Origin: Pedobacter jeongneungensis
GTDB lineage: Bacteria; Bacteroidota; Bacteroidia; Sphingobacteriales; Sphingobacteriaceae
Assembly: GCF_000633455.1 (NCBI RefSeq)
Contig: NZ_AYMG01000034.1
Span: 58,218 to 122,217 of the forward strand
DNA length: 64,000 bases
Direction of reading: 5' to 3'
Numbering within the stretch: the first letter of the stretch is position 1; each line of letters starts with the position of its first letter. Below, piece by piece: positions 55,428 through 63,876 of this stretch. The notes under the pieces are model-generated. The model saw nothing but the letters and a program-made list of their open reading frames with translations. It was not told the origin of the DNA and searched no databases. The translations under genes and the position numbers were made by a program.

Positions 55428-55724
55428 ATGGAAAAAGAAATTGAAATAGAAGATTACGACATAGAAATTATTATGATGGAGCAGTATGAGCACCTCAATA
55501 TTATATTAGAAAATTCGTATTGTACTACATGCAAAAAGACTTCTACTATCACAAATTATAAATCTTATTTAAATAATTTGAATGATATCATTTTGAGAGG
55601 CTTTTGTCTTAAATGTGGAGGTCCGGTAAATCGATATATCGAAACTGGTGAAAATCTTCAAAGTGCAGAGGTTGCAGTGCACATCAAAAATGTGCTTCAA
55701 ATTTCTAGAAAGAAAAAGAAGTAA
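55428..55724 (+). CDS. Small zinc-ribbon protein of unknown function
   Basis: 98 residues, no signal peptide. Two Cys pairs, YCTTCKKT (about residues 37-40) and FCLKCGG (about 63-66), make a zinc ribbon likely. The remainder is acidic at the N-terminus (EIEIEDYDIEIIMMEQ). Follows the OmpA-type gene by 11 bp and could share its mRNA. Not recognised. Confidence 0.6.
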   Translation: MEKEIEIEDYDIEIIMMEQYEHLNIILENSYCTTCKKTSTITNYKSYLNNLNDIILRGFCLKCGGPVNRYIETGENLQSAEVAVHIKNVLQISRKKKK

Positions 55725-55782
55725 TACAACTTAATAAAAATGTTTCAGCATTACGACAACCATAAAAGATCATAGAATCTAC

Positions 55783-55927
55783 CATGGATCTCTCCACTAC
55801 GGTCGAGATGACGGTTGCTTTTATAGAGGTTTTTTTATTAAGATGTCATTCTGAACGTAGTGAAGAATCTCAACCAATGGAATACAGTCCAAAATATAAA
55901 AGATTCTTCATTGCATTCAGAATGACA
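55783..55927. repeat. Two repeat units, one inverted
   Basis: GATCTCTCCACTACGGTCGAGATGACG type unit at 55785-55812, then an inverted repeat 55844-55927 with arms TGTCATTCTGAACGTAGTGAAG and CTTCATTGCATTCAGAATGACA. Confidence 0.7.
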
Positions 55928-55933
55928 ATAACA

Positions 55934-56746
55934 TTACAGTATCGCTTGTCTGATCCTGATCAGTTTGGTTAAAGTTTCTTCCAACAGATCTAAGTGCAAC
56001 ATATTAGCTCCATCTGACTTCGCATTTGCAGGATCAGGGTGAGTTTCGATAAATAAACCATCAGCGCCAACCGCAATTGCTGCTTTAGCAATGGTAGAAA
56101 TTAATTCGGGTTTACCACCGGTAACACCACTGCTTTGATTAGGTTGTTGTAAAGAATGCGTACAATCCATCACCACAGGAACACCAAAACTTTGCATTTC
56201 GGGTAAACCACGGTAATCAACAATTAAATCCTGGTAACCAAAGGTATTGCCTCTATCCGTTAAAATTACTTTGTTGTTGCCTGCTTCTTTTACTTTTTCA
56301 ACGGCGAATTTCATCGAACCTGCAGAAAGAAACTGCCCTTTTTTAACATTCACCACTTTTCCGGTTTCGGCAGCAGCGATCAATAAATCTGTTTGGCGAC
56401 ACAAAAACGCAGGTATCTGCAATACATCTACATAAGCAGCAGCCATTGCCGCTTCGCCACTTTCGTGAATATCGGTAACGGTTGGCACGCCAAATTCTCT
56501 ACCGATTCTTTCTAAAATGCGTAAAGCTTTCTCGTCGCCAATGCCTGTAAAAGAACTTCCTTTACTTCTGTTTGCTTTTCGGTACGAACCTTTAAAAATA
56601 TATGGGATCTGAAGTTTATCGGTAATGGTAATAATCTTTTCAGCAATTCTCATGGCAATATCCTCGCCTTCAATAGCGCATGGACCAGCCATTAAAAAGA
56701 AATTTCCTGAATCTGTATTTTTTAATTTATCTAAATAGTTTAGCAT
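55934..56746 (-). CDS. kdsA: 3-deoxy-8-phosphooctulonate synthase
   Basis: 270 residues from the ATG at 56746; a start 6 codons earlier (56764) is in repeat DNA and not conserved. Motifs: FFLMAGPCAIEGED, FKGSYRKANRSKG and TDIHESGEAAMAA. It makes Kdo-8-phosphate from PEP and arabinose 5-phosphate, for LPS. It lies on the minus strand next to recQ; the isomerase kdsD lies on the far side of recQ on the plus strand. Confidence 0.95.
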   Translation of the reverse strand: MLNYLDKLKNTDSGNFFLMAGPCAIEGEDIAMRIAEKIITITDKLQIPYIFKGSYRKANRSKGSSFTGIGDEKALRILERIGREFGVPTVTDIHESGEAAMAAAYVDVLQIPAFLCRQTDLLIAAAETGKVVNVKKGQFLSAGSMKFAVEKVKEAGNNKVILTDRGNTFGYQDLIVDYRGLPEMQSFGVPVVMDCTHSLQQPNQSSGVTGGKPELISTIAKAAIAVGADGLFIETHPDPANAKSDGANMLHLDLLEETLTKLIRIRQAIL

Positions 56747-56750
56747 AGTT

Positions 56751-56802
56751 GAGATGTGAGACATGAGATGTGAGACATGAGATGTGAGACATGAGATGTG
56801 AG
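56751..56802. repeat. 14-bp tandem repeat before kdsA
   Basis: About 3.7 copies of GAGATGTGAGACAT, followed by TATCTCAAATCTAACTTCTC and TATCTCACGTCTAA, related to the repeat between lepA and folD. Confidence 0.85.
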
Positions 56803-56842
56803 TTTATCTCAAATCTAACTTCTCATATCTCACGTCTAATTT

Positions 56843-59032
56843 TTAATTTCCTAGTTCTGACATGAATTTAATCCGCATCAGTTGAATTTCTTCGCGGGTA
56901 TAATCGGTTTCGCCTAATTCGTTTAGTGCTTCGTCGATAGAATCGCTTTCTGCTGCCCTGAAATAATCGAAAACTTCATCCTGGCGATCATCATCAATTA
57001 CTTCGTCAATGAAATAATTGAGGTTAAGTTTAGTACCAGAATTTACAATTGATTCTACTTCTTTAAGGATTTCTTCATAAGTAATGCCTTTTGAATCCGC
57101 AATATCTTCTAAACCAATCTGTCTGTCTATATTTTGGATAATTGAAACCTTCATCTGCGATTTATTGGCCTGGGTTTTAATAATCAGGTCAATCGGACGC
57201 TCAATATCGTTATCCTCCACGTATTTTTTAATCAATTCGATAAAAGGGCTTCCGAATTTCATGGCTTTACCAGAACCTACACCCGAAATCTGGCGAAGTT
57301 CTTCCATCGTAATCGGATAGTGCGTACACATTTCTTCTAAAGATGGATCCTGAAAAACAACAAATGGTGGAACACTTTTCTGCTTAGCGATTTTCTTGCG
57401 TAAATCTTTAAGTAAAGATAAAAGATGGGTATCTAAAGCACCTGTACCCTGTTTTACATCGTCATCATCATCGTCGGCACCACTTTCTATCGGTTCGTTT
57501 AAGATAAATTTAAGGCTGTAAGGATTTACGATAAAATCTCTTCCCTGTTTGGTTAACTTTAGTAAACCGTAATTGTCGATATCCTTATAGAGGTAGTTAT
57601 TCAGCACAGCCTGGCGGATAATTGATTTCCACATCAACTCCCCGTCTTCCTTTCCAATACCAAATTCGGGTACTTTACTATGTTCGTAGGCAATGGTCTG
57701 TGCAGTTTCTAAACCTAAGAAAACGTTTAGCAAGTGAGCGTCATCAAATTTTTCTCCCGATTTTTCTATAAACTTCAATACGGTAGACAATTGGCTTTCG
57801 GCATCAAACTGCTTTTTAGGCTTTTTACAGTTATCGCACATGCAGTTACAGCCTGTTTCGTTAAAGTTTTCGCCAAAATAATGAAGAATCTGCTTACGAC
57901 GGCAAACGCCGGACTCCGCATAATCAATCACTTCTTTTAATATCTGGGTACCAATTTCGCGTTCCGAAACCGGTTTATCTTTCATAAACTTAGCCAGCTT
58001 ATCTACATCCTTTTGAGAGTAAAAAGCAATACATACACCCTCGCCCCCGTCACGACCAGCCCTACCCGTTTCCTGGTAATAACCTTCCATGCTCTTAGGC
58101 ACATCATGGTGGATTACAAAGCGTACATCCGGTTTATCAATCCCCATACCAAAAGCAATGGTGGCTACAATAACCTCGGCATCTTCCATCAAAAATTTAT
58201 CCTGCGTTTCGGCCCTCACTTTTGGGTCTAAACCCGCATGGTAAGGCAAAGCACTGATTCCATTCAGGTTCAACGCTTCTGCAACTTCCTCTACCTTTTT
58301 ACGGCTGAGGCAATAAATAATTCCTGATTTGCCTGGATTTGATTTGATATACTTGATAATCTCTTTGGTAATATCACGTTTAGGGCGGATTTCGTAAAAT
58401 AGGTTTGGCCTGTTAAACGACGATTTGAACAACGTTGCTTCCGTCATTCCCAGGTTCTTCATAATATCCTGCTGCACCTTTGGTGTAGCGGTTGCAGTTA
58501 ATGCAATAATGGGAATATTATCTCCTAAACCTGCAATAACCTGTTTAATTTTTCGATATTCTGGTCTAAAATCATGCCCCCATTCAGAGATACAATGCGC
58601 TTCGTCAACTGCAACGAAGGAGATTTTAATCAGATTTAAAAATTCAATATTGTCCTGTTTCGCCAGGGATTCGGGCGCAACATACAATAATTTTGTCTGA
58701 CCGCTTAAGAGATCAGATTTAACTTGAGTAATTTCAGATTTATTTAGGGATGAATTAAGAAAATGAGCAATACTGTCATTTCCACCAAAAGCCCTCAACT
58801 GGTCTACCTGGTTTTTCATCAATGCAATTAATGGAGAAATAACAATTGCTGTTCCCTCGCTCATTAAAGCGGGCAACTGATAGCAAATAGACTTCCCTCC
58901 ACCTGTTGGCATAATAACAAAAGTGTTATTGCCTTCTAAAATATTTGTAATGATCGACTCCTGATCACCCTTGAAATTATCAAACCCGAAGAAATTTTGT
59001 AGGTTATCAAATAACGACTTTTTCACGTCCAT
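56843..59032 (-). CDS. recQ: ATP-dependent DNA helicase RecQ
   Basis: 729 residues from the ATG at 59032; the alternative ATG at 59071 adds 13 residues. Walker A MPTGGGKSICYQLPAL, DEAH box VDEAHCISEWGHDF, motif VI QETGRAGRDG, the zinc-binding CRRKQILHYFGENF..CNCMCDNC, winged helix and an HRDC domain (LLSLLKDLRKKIA to ELRQISGVGSGKAMKFG), then an acidic C-terminal extension of about 110 residues. It unwinds branched DNA in repair. Longer than E. coli RecQ. Confidence 0.96.
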   Translation of the reverse strand: MDVKKSLFDNLQNFFGFDNFKGDQESIITNILEGNNTFVIMPTGGGKSICYQLPALMSEGTAIVISPLIALMKNQVDQLRAFGGNDSIAHFLNSSLNKSEITQVKSDLLSGQTKLLYVAPESLAKQDNIEFLNLIKISFVAVDEAHCISEWGHDFRPEYRKIKQVIAGLGDNIPIIALTATATPKVQQDIMKNLGMTEATLFKSSFNRPNLFYEIRPKRDITKEIIKYIKSNPGKSGIIYCLSRKKVEEVAEALNLNGISALPYHAGLDPKVRAETQDKFLMEDAEVIVATIAFGMGIDKPDVRFVIHHDVPKSMEGYYQETGRAGRDGGEGVCIAFYSQKDVDKLAKFMKDKPVSEREIGTQILKEVIDYAESGVCRRKQILHYFGENFNETGCNCMCDNCKKPKKQFDAESQLSTVLKFIEKSGEKFDDAHLLNVFLGLETAQTIAYEHSKVPEFGIGKEDGELMWKSIIRQAVLNNYLYKDIDNYGLLKLTKQGRDFIVNPYSLKFILNEPIESGADDDDDDVKQGTGALDTHLLSLLKDLRKKIAKQKSVPPFVVFQDPSLEEMCTHYPITMEELRQISGVGSGKAMKFGSPFIELIKKYVEDNDIERPIDLIIKTQANKSQMKVSIIQNIDRQIGLEDIADSKGITYEEILKEVESIVNSGTKLNLNYFIDEVIDDDRQDEVFDYFRAAESDSIDEALNELGETDYTREEIQLMRIKFMSELGN

Positions 59033-59123
59033 TTTGTGTAATAAAATATGCGATGCTATTTTTGTATCCAAAATAACATAATTTTACAAGAATTTCAAGT
59101 ATTAACAGACAATTATTTTCTCT

Positions 59124-60092
59124 TTGAAAAGTAAAAAATCAATAATTCAGTCGGCTGTAAGCACATTAGAGCTCGAAGCAGCAGCAATATTAAATGTTGC
59201 CAGGAATATCAATAACGATTTTGAAAAAGTCGTATCAAGTATTTTACAGGGTAAAGGACGGGTAATTGTAACAGGTATCGGAAAAAGTGCAATTATAGCA
59301 CAAAAAATAGTCGCTACTTTTAATTCAACTGGTACTCCGGCAATTTTTATGCATGCTGCTGATGCCATTCACGGCGATTTGGGTATGATTCAGGTAGATG
59401 ATATTGTAATTTGTTTATCAAAGAGCGGAAATACACCAGAAATTAAGGTACTGGTTCCGTTGCTAAAAACTGCGAACAATCTTTTAATCGGGATGGTTGG
59501 CGAATTAAATTCATTTTTGGCAGAACAGGCCGATCTGATTTTAAATACATCATTCGAAAAAGAAGCTTGTCCACATAACTTAGCTCCTACCACCAGCACA
59601 ACTGCGCAATTGGCATTGGGTGATGCATTGGCCATCTGCCTGCTCGAATGCAGAGAATTTAATGAAGCCGATTTTGCAAAATACCATCCTGGTGGATCGC
59701 TGGGCAAAAAACTTTACTTAAAAGCGAGAGATTTAGCCTTATCAAACGAAAAACCTTCTATAAGCCCAACCGCTTCGGTAAAAGATGTACTGATTGAAAT
59801 TAGTAAAAACCGTTTGGGGGCTGTAGCTGTTGTTGATTCAGCTAACCACGTATTGGGTGTTATTACCGATGGAGATATCAGGAGAATGTTGGAAAACAAT
59901 AATTCCATAGCCGGTTTAACAGCCGAAGATATTATGGGTAAAAACCCCAAAAGCATACAATTTGATGCTTTGGCAGTTGATGCCTTAGACATTATTAAAC
60001 AAAACAACATTACACAATTGTTAGTTCTAGAACAAAATACTTACTTTGGCATCATCCATTTACACGATCTCCTCAACGAAGGCATAGTGTAA
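59124..60092 (+). CDS. kdsD: Arabinose-5-phosphate isomerase, KpsF/GutQ type
   Basis: 322 residues from a TTG start. SIS domain at about 40-170 (VIVTGIGKSAIIAQKIVATF, VICLSKSGNTPEI), followed by two CBS domains (VLIEISKNRLGAVAVVD and HVLGVITDGDIRRML). It isomerises ribulose 5-phosphate to arabinose 5-phosphate for Kdo. 15 bases before manC. Confidence 0.94.
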   Translation: MKSKKSIIQSAVSTLELEAAAILNVARNINNDFEKVVSSILQGKGRVIVTGIGKSAIIAQKIVATFNSTGTPAIFMHAADAIHGDLGMIQVDDIVICLSKSGNTPEIKVLVPLLKTANNLLIGMVGELNSFLAEQADLILNTSFEKEACPHNLAPTTSTTAQLALGDALAICLLECREFNEADFAKYHPGGSLGKKLYLKARDLALSNEKPSISPTASVKDVLIEISKNRLGAVAVVDSANHVLGVITDGDIRRMLENNNSIAGLTAEDIMGKNPKSIQFDALAVDALDIIKQNNITQLLVLEQNTYFGIIHLHDLLNEGIV

Positions 60093-60107
60093 TTTTCAAA
60101 ATAAAAA

Positions 60108-61199
60108 ATGAATAAAAATTATTATGCATTAATTATGGCCGGTGGCGTCGGAAGTCGCTTTTGGCCGGTAAGCAGAACAGAATACCCAAAACAATTTATC
60201 GATTTTTTCGGTGTAGGTAAAACTTTAATACAAAGTACATATGACAGGTTTTTAAACATTTGTCCCCCTGAAAACATATTTATCGTCACCAATGAAATAT
60301 ATTCTGATTTAATTAAAGAACAATTACCACAATTATCAGACAACCAGATTTTAGCTGAACCTTTAATGAGGAATACAGCGCCATGCATTGCTTATGGCAG
60401 TTTAAAAATTGCCGAATTAAATCCTAATGCAACCATTGTTGTAGCGCCTTCCGATCATACCATTGCCAATATTGATGGTTTTGTACAATCTATTGAGCAA
60501 TCGTTGGATGCCGCATCTAAAAACGACTGTTTAATTACTTTGGGAATTAAACCAAACCGTCCGGATACTGGTTACGGATATATACAACACACGGATTATG
60601 TACTTAATACCGACACTGATCTGCATAAAGTTAAAACCTTTACCGAAAAGCCAAATCTAGACTTAGCAAAATCATTTTTACAGAGTGGTGATTTTTTATG
60701 GAATGCCGGAATTTTTATCTGGTCGGCAAAAACCATTTTGAGTGCTTTTGAGAAACACCTGCCTGATATGTACGAAATATTCAGTTTAGGCCGGTCGGAA
60801 CTCAATACCGAGAACGAAAAAACTTTTATCAATAATGCCTATTTACAATGTACTAATATTTCAATCGATTTTGGCATTATGGAAAAGGCGGAGAATGTTT
60901 ATGTGCTTCCTTCCGATTTTGGGTGGTCTGATTTAGGTACCTGGGCTTCTATTTATGAAATGGCTGAAAAAGATTATGTAGGTAATGCTGTAATCCCTTC
61001 AGAACAGGTAATTATGTTCGATTCGTCAAACTGCATGGTAAATGTTCCGAAAGATAAACTGGTTATCTTACAAGGATTACACGATTACATTGTGGTAGAA
61101 AGCAACAATATGTTAATGATCTGCCCTAGAGACGAAGAACAACGTGTTAAAGAGTTTGTTGCAGAAGTTAAATCACGTTTCGGCAATAAGTTTATATAA
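60108..61199 (+). CDS. manC: Mannose-1-phosphate guanylyltransferase
   Basis: 363 residues. Nucleotide loop MAGGVGSRFWPVSRTEYPKQ at the start, FTEKPNLDLAKSFL, and SIDFGIMEKAENV. It makes GDP-mannose for LPS, O-antigen or capsule. No C-terminal isomerase domain, so it is the short form. Follows kdsD by 15 bp. Confidence 0.94.
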   Translation: MNKNYYALIMAGGVGSRFWPVSRTEYPKQFIDFFGVGKTLIQSTYDRFLNICPPENIFIVTNEIYSDLIKEQLPQLSDNQILAEPLMRNTAPCIAYGSLKIAELNPNATIVVAPSDHTIANIDGFVQSIEQSLDAASKNDCLITLGIKPNRPDTGYGYIQHTDYVLNTDTDLHKVKTFTEKPNLDLAKSFLQSGDFLWNAGIFIWSAKTILSAFEKHLPDMYEIFSLGRSELNTENEKTFINNAYLQCTNISIDFGIMEKAENVYVLPSDFGWSDLGTWASIYEMAEKDYVGNAVIPSEQVIMFDSSNCMVNVPKDKLVILQGLHDYIVVESNNMLMICPRDEEQRVKEFVAEVKSRFGNKFI

Positions 61200-61215
61200 A
61201 TATTAACGATGTGAT

Positions 61216-61261
61216 ATGTAAGATGGATGATGTAGCATAGTTGCAATCATCCATCTTACAT
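61216..61261. repeat. Perfect 16-bp inverted repeat between manC and rlmB
   Basis: ATGTAAGATGGATGAT / ATCATCCATCTTACAT with a 14-base centre, between convergent genes. May act as a termination signal, but no T-run follows. Confidence 0.7.
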
Positions 61262-61269
61262 CATCCATT

Positions 61270-62037
61270 TTACATAGTTCTCTGCCTAACCGCTTCGTAT
61301 AAAATTACACCTGCAGCTACAGAAACATTGAGCGATTCTATTTTACCTGCCATTGGTATTTTAGCCAGATGATCGGCAACACGTAAAAGTTCATTAGAAA
61401 TACCCTCATCCTCCGAACCCATTACAATTGCAGTAGGCATGGTATAATCAGGGTTATAAATAAAATCATTTGTTTTTTCGGTACAAGCTACGATCTGCAA
61501 ACCGCTTTCCTGTAAAAACAGACAGGTTTTGTGTAAGTTGGAATGACGACAAATCGGAATGCTAAATAATGCCCCTGCTGAAGTTTTGATCGCATCAGCA
61601 TTGATCTGTGCAGCATTTTTTAAAGGCACTACTATGGCATGTACACCCACACAAGCAGCTGTACGGGCTATCGCCCCCATGTTACGCACATCTGTTACAC
61701 TATCTAAAACTAATATTAATGGCACCTCTCCTTTTTCGAAAACTGCCGGAACAATATCTTCAATGTTCTGATAAGTAATTGGAGAAATGACCGCAATTAC
61801 ACCCTGATGGTTTTTCTGCGACATCCGGTTAAGTTTTTCCACCGGAACCGAATTTAAGGGGATCAGTGTATCTTTCAAAAGCGCTTTTAACTCCAAAAAC
61901 AATTCGCCGCCCAAACCACGTTGCTGGTAAATGGTTTCAATATCTCTTCCTGCTTTAATGGCTTCTATTACGGCCCTGATGCCAAATACAAACTCATTAT
62001 TCTCTTTTGCGCGTTGCGGTCTTCTAAAATTATCCAT
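61270..62037 (-). CDS. rlmB: 23S rRNA (guanosine-2'-O-)-methyltransferase RlmB
   Basis: 255 residues. N-terminal SpoU substrate-binding domain (FVFGIRAVIEAIKAGRDIETIYQQRG), then a SPOUT domain with LVLDSVTDVRNMGAIARTAACVG and the knot motif VMGSEDEGIS..NVSVAAGVILYEAVRQR. It methylates G2251 in the peptidyl transferase loop. A -7 box lies 18 bases upstream. Confidence 0.93.
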   Translation of the reverse strand: MDNFRRPQRAKENNEFVFGIRAVIEAIKAGRDIETIYQQRGLGGELFLELKALLKDTLIPLNSVPVEKLNRMSQKNHQGVIAVISPITYQNIEDIVPAVFEKGEVPLILVLDSVTDVRNMGAIARTAACVGVHAIVVPLKNAAQINADAIKTSAGALFSIPICRHSNLHKTCLFLQESGLQIVACTEKTNDFIYNPDYTMPTAIVMGSEDEGISNELLRVADHLAKIPMAGKIESLNVSVAAGVILYEAVRQRTM

Positions 62038-62054
62038 GTTTTGAAATTGTTAGG

Positions 62055-62062
62055 CAAAAGTA
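62055..62062 (-). promoter_or_regulatory. Bacteroidota -7 promoter box for rlmB
   Basis: TACTTTTG on the minus strand, exact TAnnTTTG, 17 bases before the ATG. Confidence 0.5.
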
Positions 62063-62225
62063 TTCAAATAAATGTTTTAGCCCTAATCTATATTCTTCTT
62101 ATTAACATTTAATTGTTTAAAAATTTTTACGATTTAATAAAACCCTGTAAAATTTAATCTGATTATACTTCAATTTGTTAACAAACAACTAGTAACTAAT
62201 TCAAACAACCCCGTCAAAATTTGAT

Positions 62226-62233
62226 TACTTTTG
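62226..62233 (+). promoter_or_regulatory. Bacteroidota -7 promoter box for dnaB
   Basis: TACTTTTG, exact TAnnTTTG, 4 bases before the ATG at 62238. Suggests a leaderless mRNA or use of the ATG at 62274. Confidence 0.45.
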
Positions 62234-62237
62234 TTGA

Positions 62238-63800
62238 ATGAGTATCGATAATGAACAAGGCGGAAAGAACAGTATGACTGCTAGAAAAAGCAGATTAAGC
62301 AATACCATTAGTTCACAGGGGAAAATACCCCCACAGGCACTAGACCTGGAAGAAGCCGTTTTAGGTGCATTGATGCTCGAAAAAGATGCCCTATCTGCTG
62401 TTATCGATGTTTTGAAGCCTGAAGTTTTTTATAATATCGCTCACCAGAAAATCTTTGAAGCGATCCACATTTTATTCCAGAAATCGAAACCTGTAGATAT
62501 TTTAACAGTAACCTCTGAGTTGCGTACCTTAGGGTCTTTAGAAATGGTAGGTGGTGCCTATTACATTACGCATTTAACTAACCGTGTTGCTTCTGCAGCG
62601 AATATTGAATTTCACGCGAGGATTATTTCGCAAAAATATATCCAGCGCGAACTGATCAGGATCTCCACAGAAATTATTACCAATGCTTACGAAGATACTA
62701 CTGATATTTTCGATTTATTGGATCAGGCTGAAAAAGGACTTTTTGAAATCGCCCAAAACAACCTGCGTAGAGATACACAGAAAATGGACGATATCATCAA
62801 GCAATCTTTAGCCACACTTGAAGAACTCCGTACCAAAACAGATGGTTTAACAGGTGTGCCAACAGGTTTTACGGGCTTAGACCGGATTACCGGTGGATGG
62901 CAAAAACAGGATTTGGTGATTATCGCTGCACGTCCGGCGATGGGAAAAACGGCATTCGTACTAACTTGTGCAAGAAATGCCACCGTCGATTTTGCAAAAC
63001 CAACAGTAGTGTTCTCACTCGAGATGTCTTCAGTTCAGCTGGTTAATCGTTTAATTTCAGGAGAAGCAGAAATTGAGCAGGAAAAGATCAGAAAAGGAAA
63101 TTTACAGGAATGGGAATGGCAACAGCTGCACAGTAAAATAGGCCGCTTAACCGAAGCTCCCCTGTTAATTGATGATACCCCGGCGCTAAATATATTTGAA
63201 TTCAGGGCAAAATGCCGGAGATTAAAATCGCAGTACGATATCCAGCTGGTAATTGTCGATTATTTGCAGTTGATGCATGGTAAAGGCGAAGGAAAAGGTG
63301 GTGGTAACCGTGAGCAGGAAATCGGTAGTATCTCAAGGGCACTAAAATCAGTTGCTAAAGAGCTTGATGTTCCGGTACTGGCACTTTCGCAGTTAAGTCG
63401 TGCGGTAGAGAGCAGACCTGGTTTACAGGGAAAAAGACCAATGTTATCCGATTTACGTGAATCGGGTTCAATTGAGCAGGATGCGGATATGGTATTGTTC
63501 CTGTACCGTCCTGAATATTACGGTATTACCGAAGATGAACAAGGAAGATCGCAAGCGGGTATTGGTGAGGTAATTATTGCAAAACACCGTAACGGTGAAA
63601 CTGGTATTGTACCACTTAAATTCGTTGGTAAATTTGTGAAATTTACAGATTTAGAAGATGATTTTAATGCACCGCCAAGTTCGTTTGCTGCAGATCCATC
63701 GGCTGGAATGTATCCTTCACAGGATTTTGAAAAACAGAGCAACGTCATTATCCGTCCTTCAAAAATGGATGACTACAATGATGACGATCCACCGTTTTAA
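62238..63800 (+). CDS. dnaB: Replicative DNA helicase DnaB
   Basis: 520 residues. N-terminal helical domain (PPQALDLEEAVLGALMLEKDAL) and a RecA-fold ATPase with Walker A ARPAMGKTAF (Lys237), LVIVDYLQLMHG, and LSDLRESGSIEQDAD. It unwinds DNA at the replication fork as a hexamer. The ATG at 62274 (Met13) is an alternative start, which the promoter position may favour. An IS element begins 38 bp downstream. Confidence 0.96.
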   Translation: MSIDNEQGGKNSMTARKSRLSNTISSQGKIPPQALDLEEAVLGALMLEKDALSAVIDVLKPEVFYNIAHQKIFEAIHILFQKSKPVDILTVTSELRTLGSLEMVGGAYYITHLTNRVASAANIEFHARIISQKYIQRELIRISTEIITNAYEDTTDIFDLLDQAEKGLFEIAQNNLRRDTQKMDDIIKQSLATLEELRTKTDGLTGVPTGFTGLDRITGGWQKQDLVIIAARPAMGKTAFVLTCARNATVDFAKPTVVFSLEMSSVQLVNRLISGEAEIEQEKIRKGNLQEWEWQQLHSKIGRLTEAPLLIDDTPALNIFEFRAKCRRLKSQYDIQLVIVDYLQLMHGKGEGKGGGNREQEIGSISRALKSVAKELDVPVLALSQLSRAVESRPGLQGKRPMLSDLRESGSIEQDADMVLFLYRPEYYGITEDEQGRSQAGIGEVIIAKHRNGETGIVPLKFVGKFVKFTDLEDDFNAPPSSFAADPSAGMYPSQDFEKQSNVIIRPSKMDDYNDDDPPF

Positions 63801-63838
63801 AAATATAACTTCATAAAAAAATGCCTCCAACTTTGCAG

Positions 63839-63876
63839 TGCCCCCAAAAAGTTAGACACTTTATGGGGGCATTTTT
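63839..63876 (+). terminator. Hairpin of the IS end that can act as terminator for dnaB
   Basis: Stem TGCCCCC / GGGGGCA with a 19-base loop and T-run, within the IS end. It would stop read-through from dnaB into the transposase gene. Confidence 0.55.
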
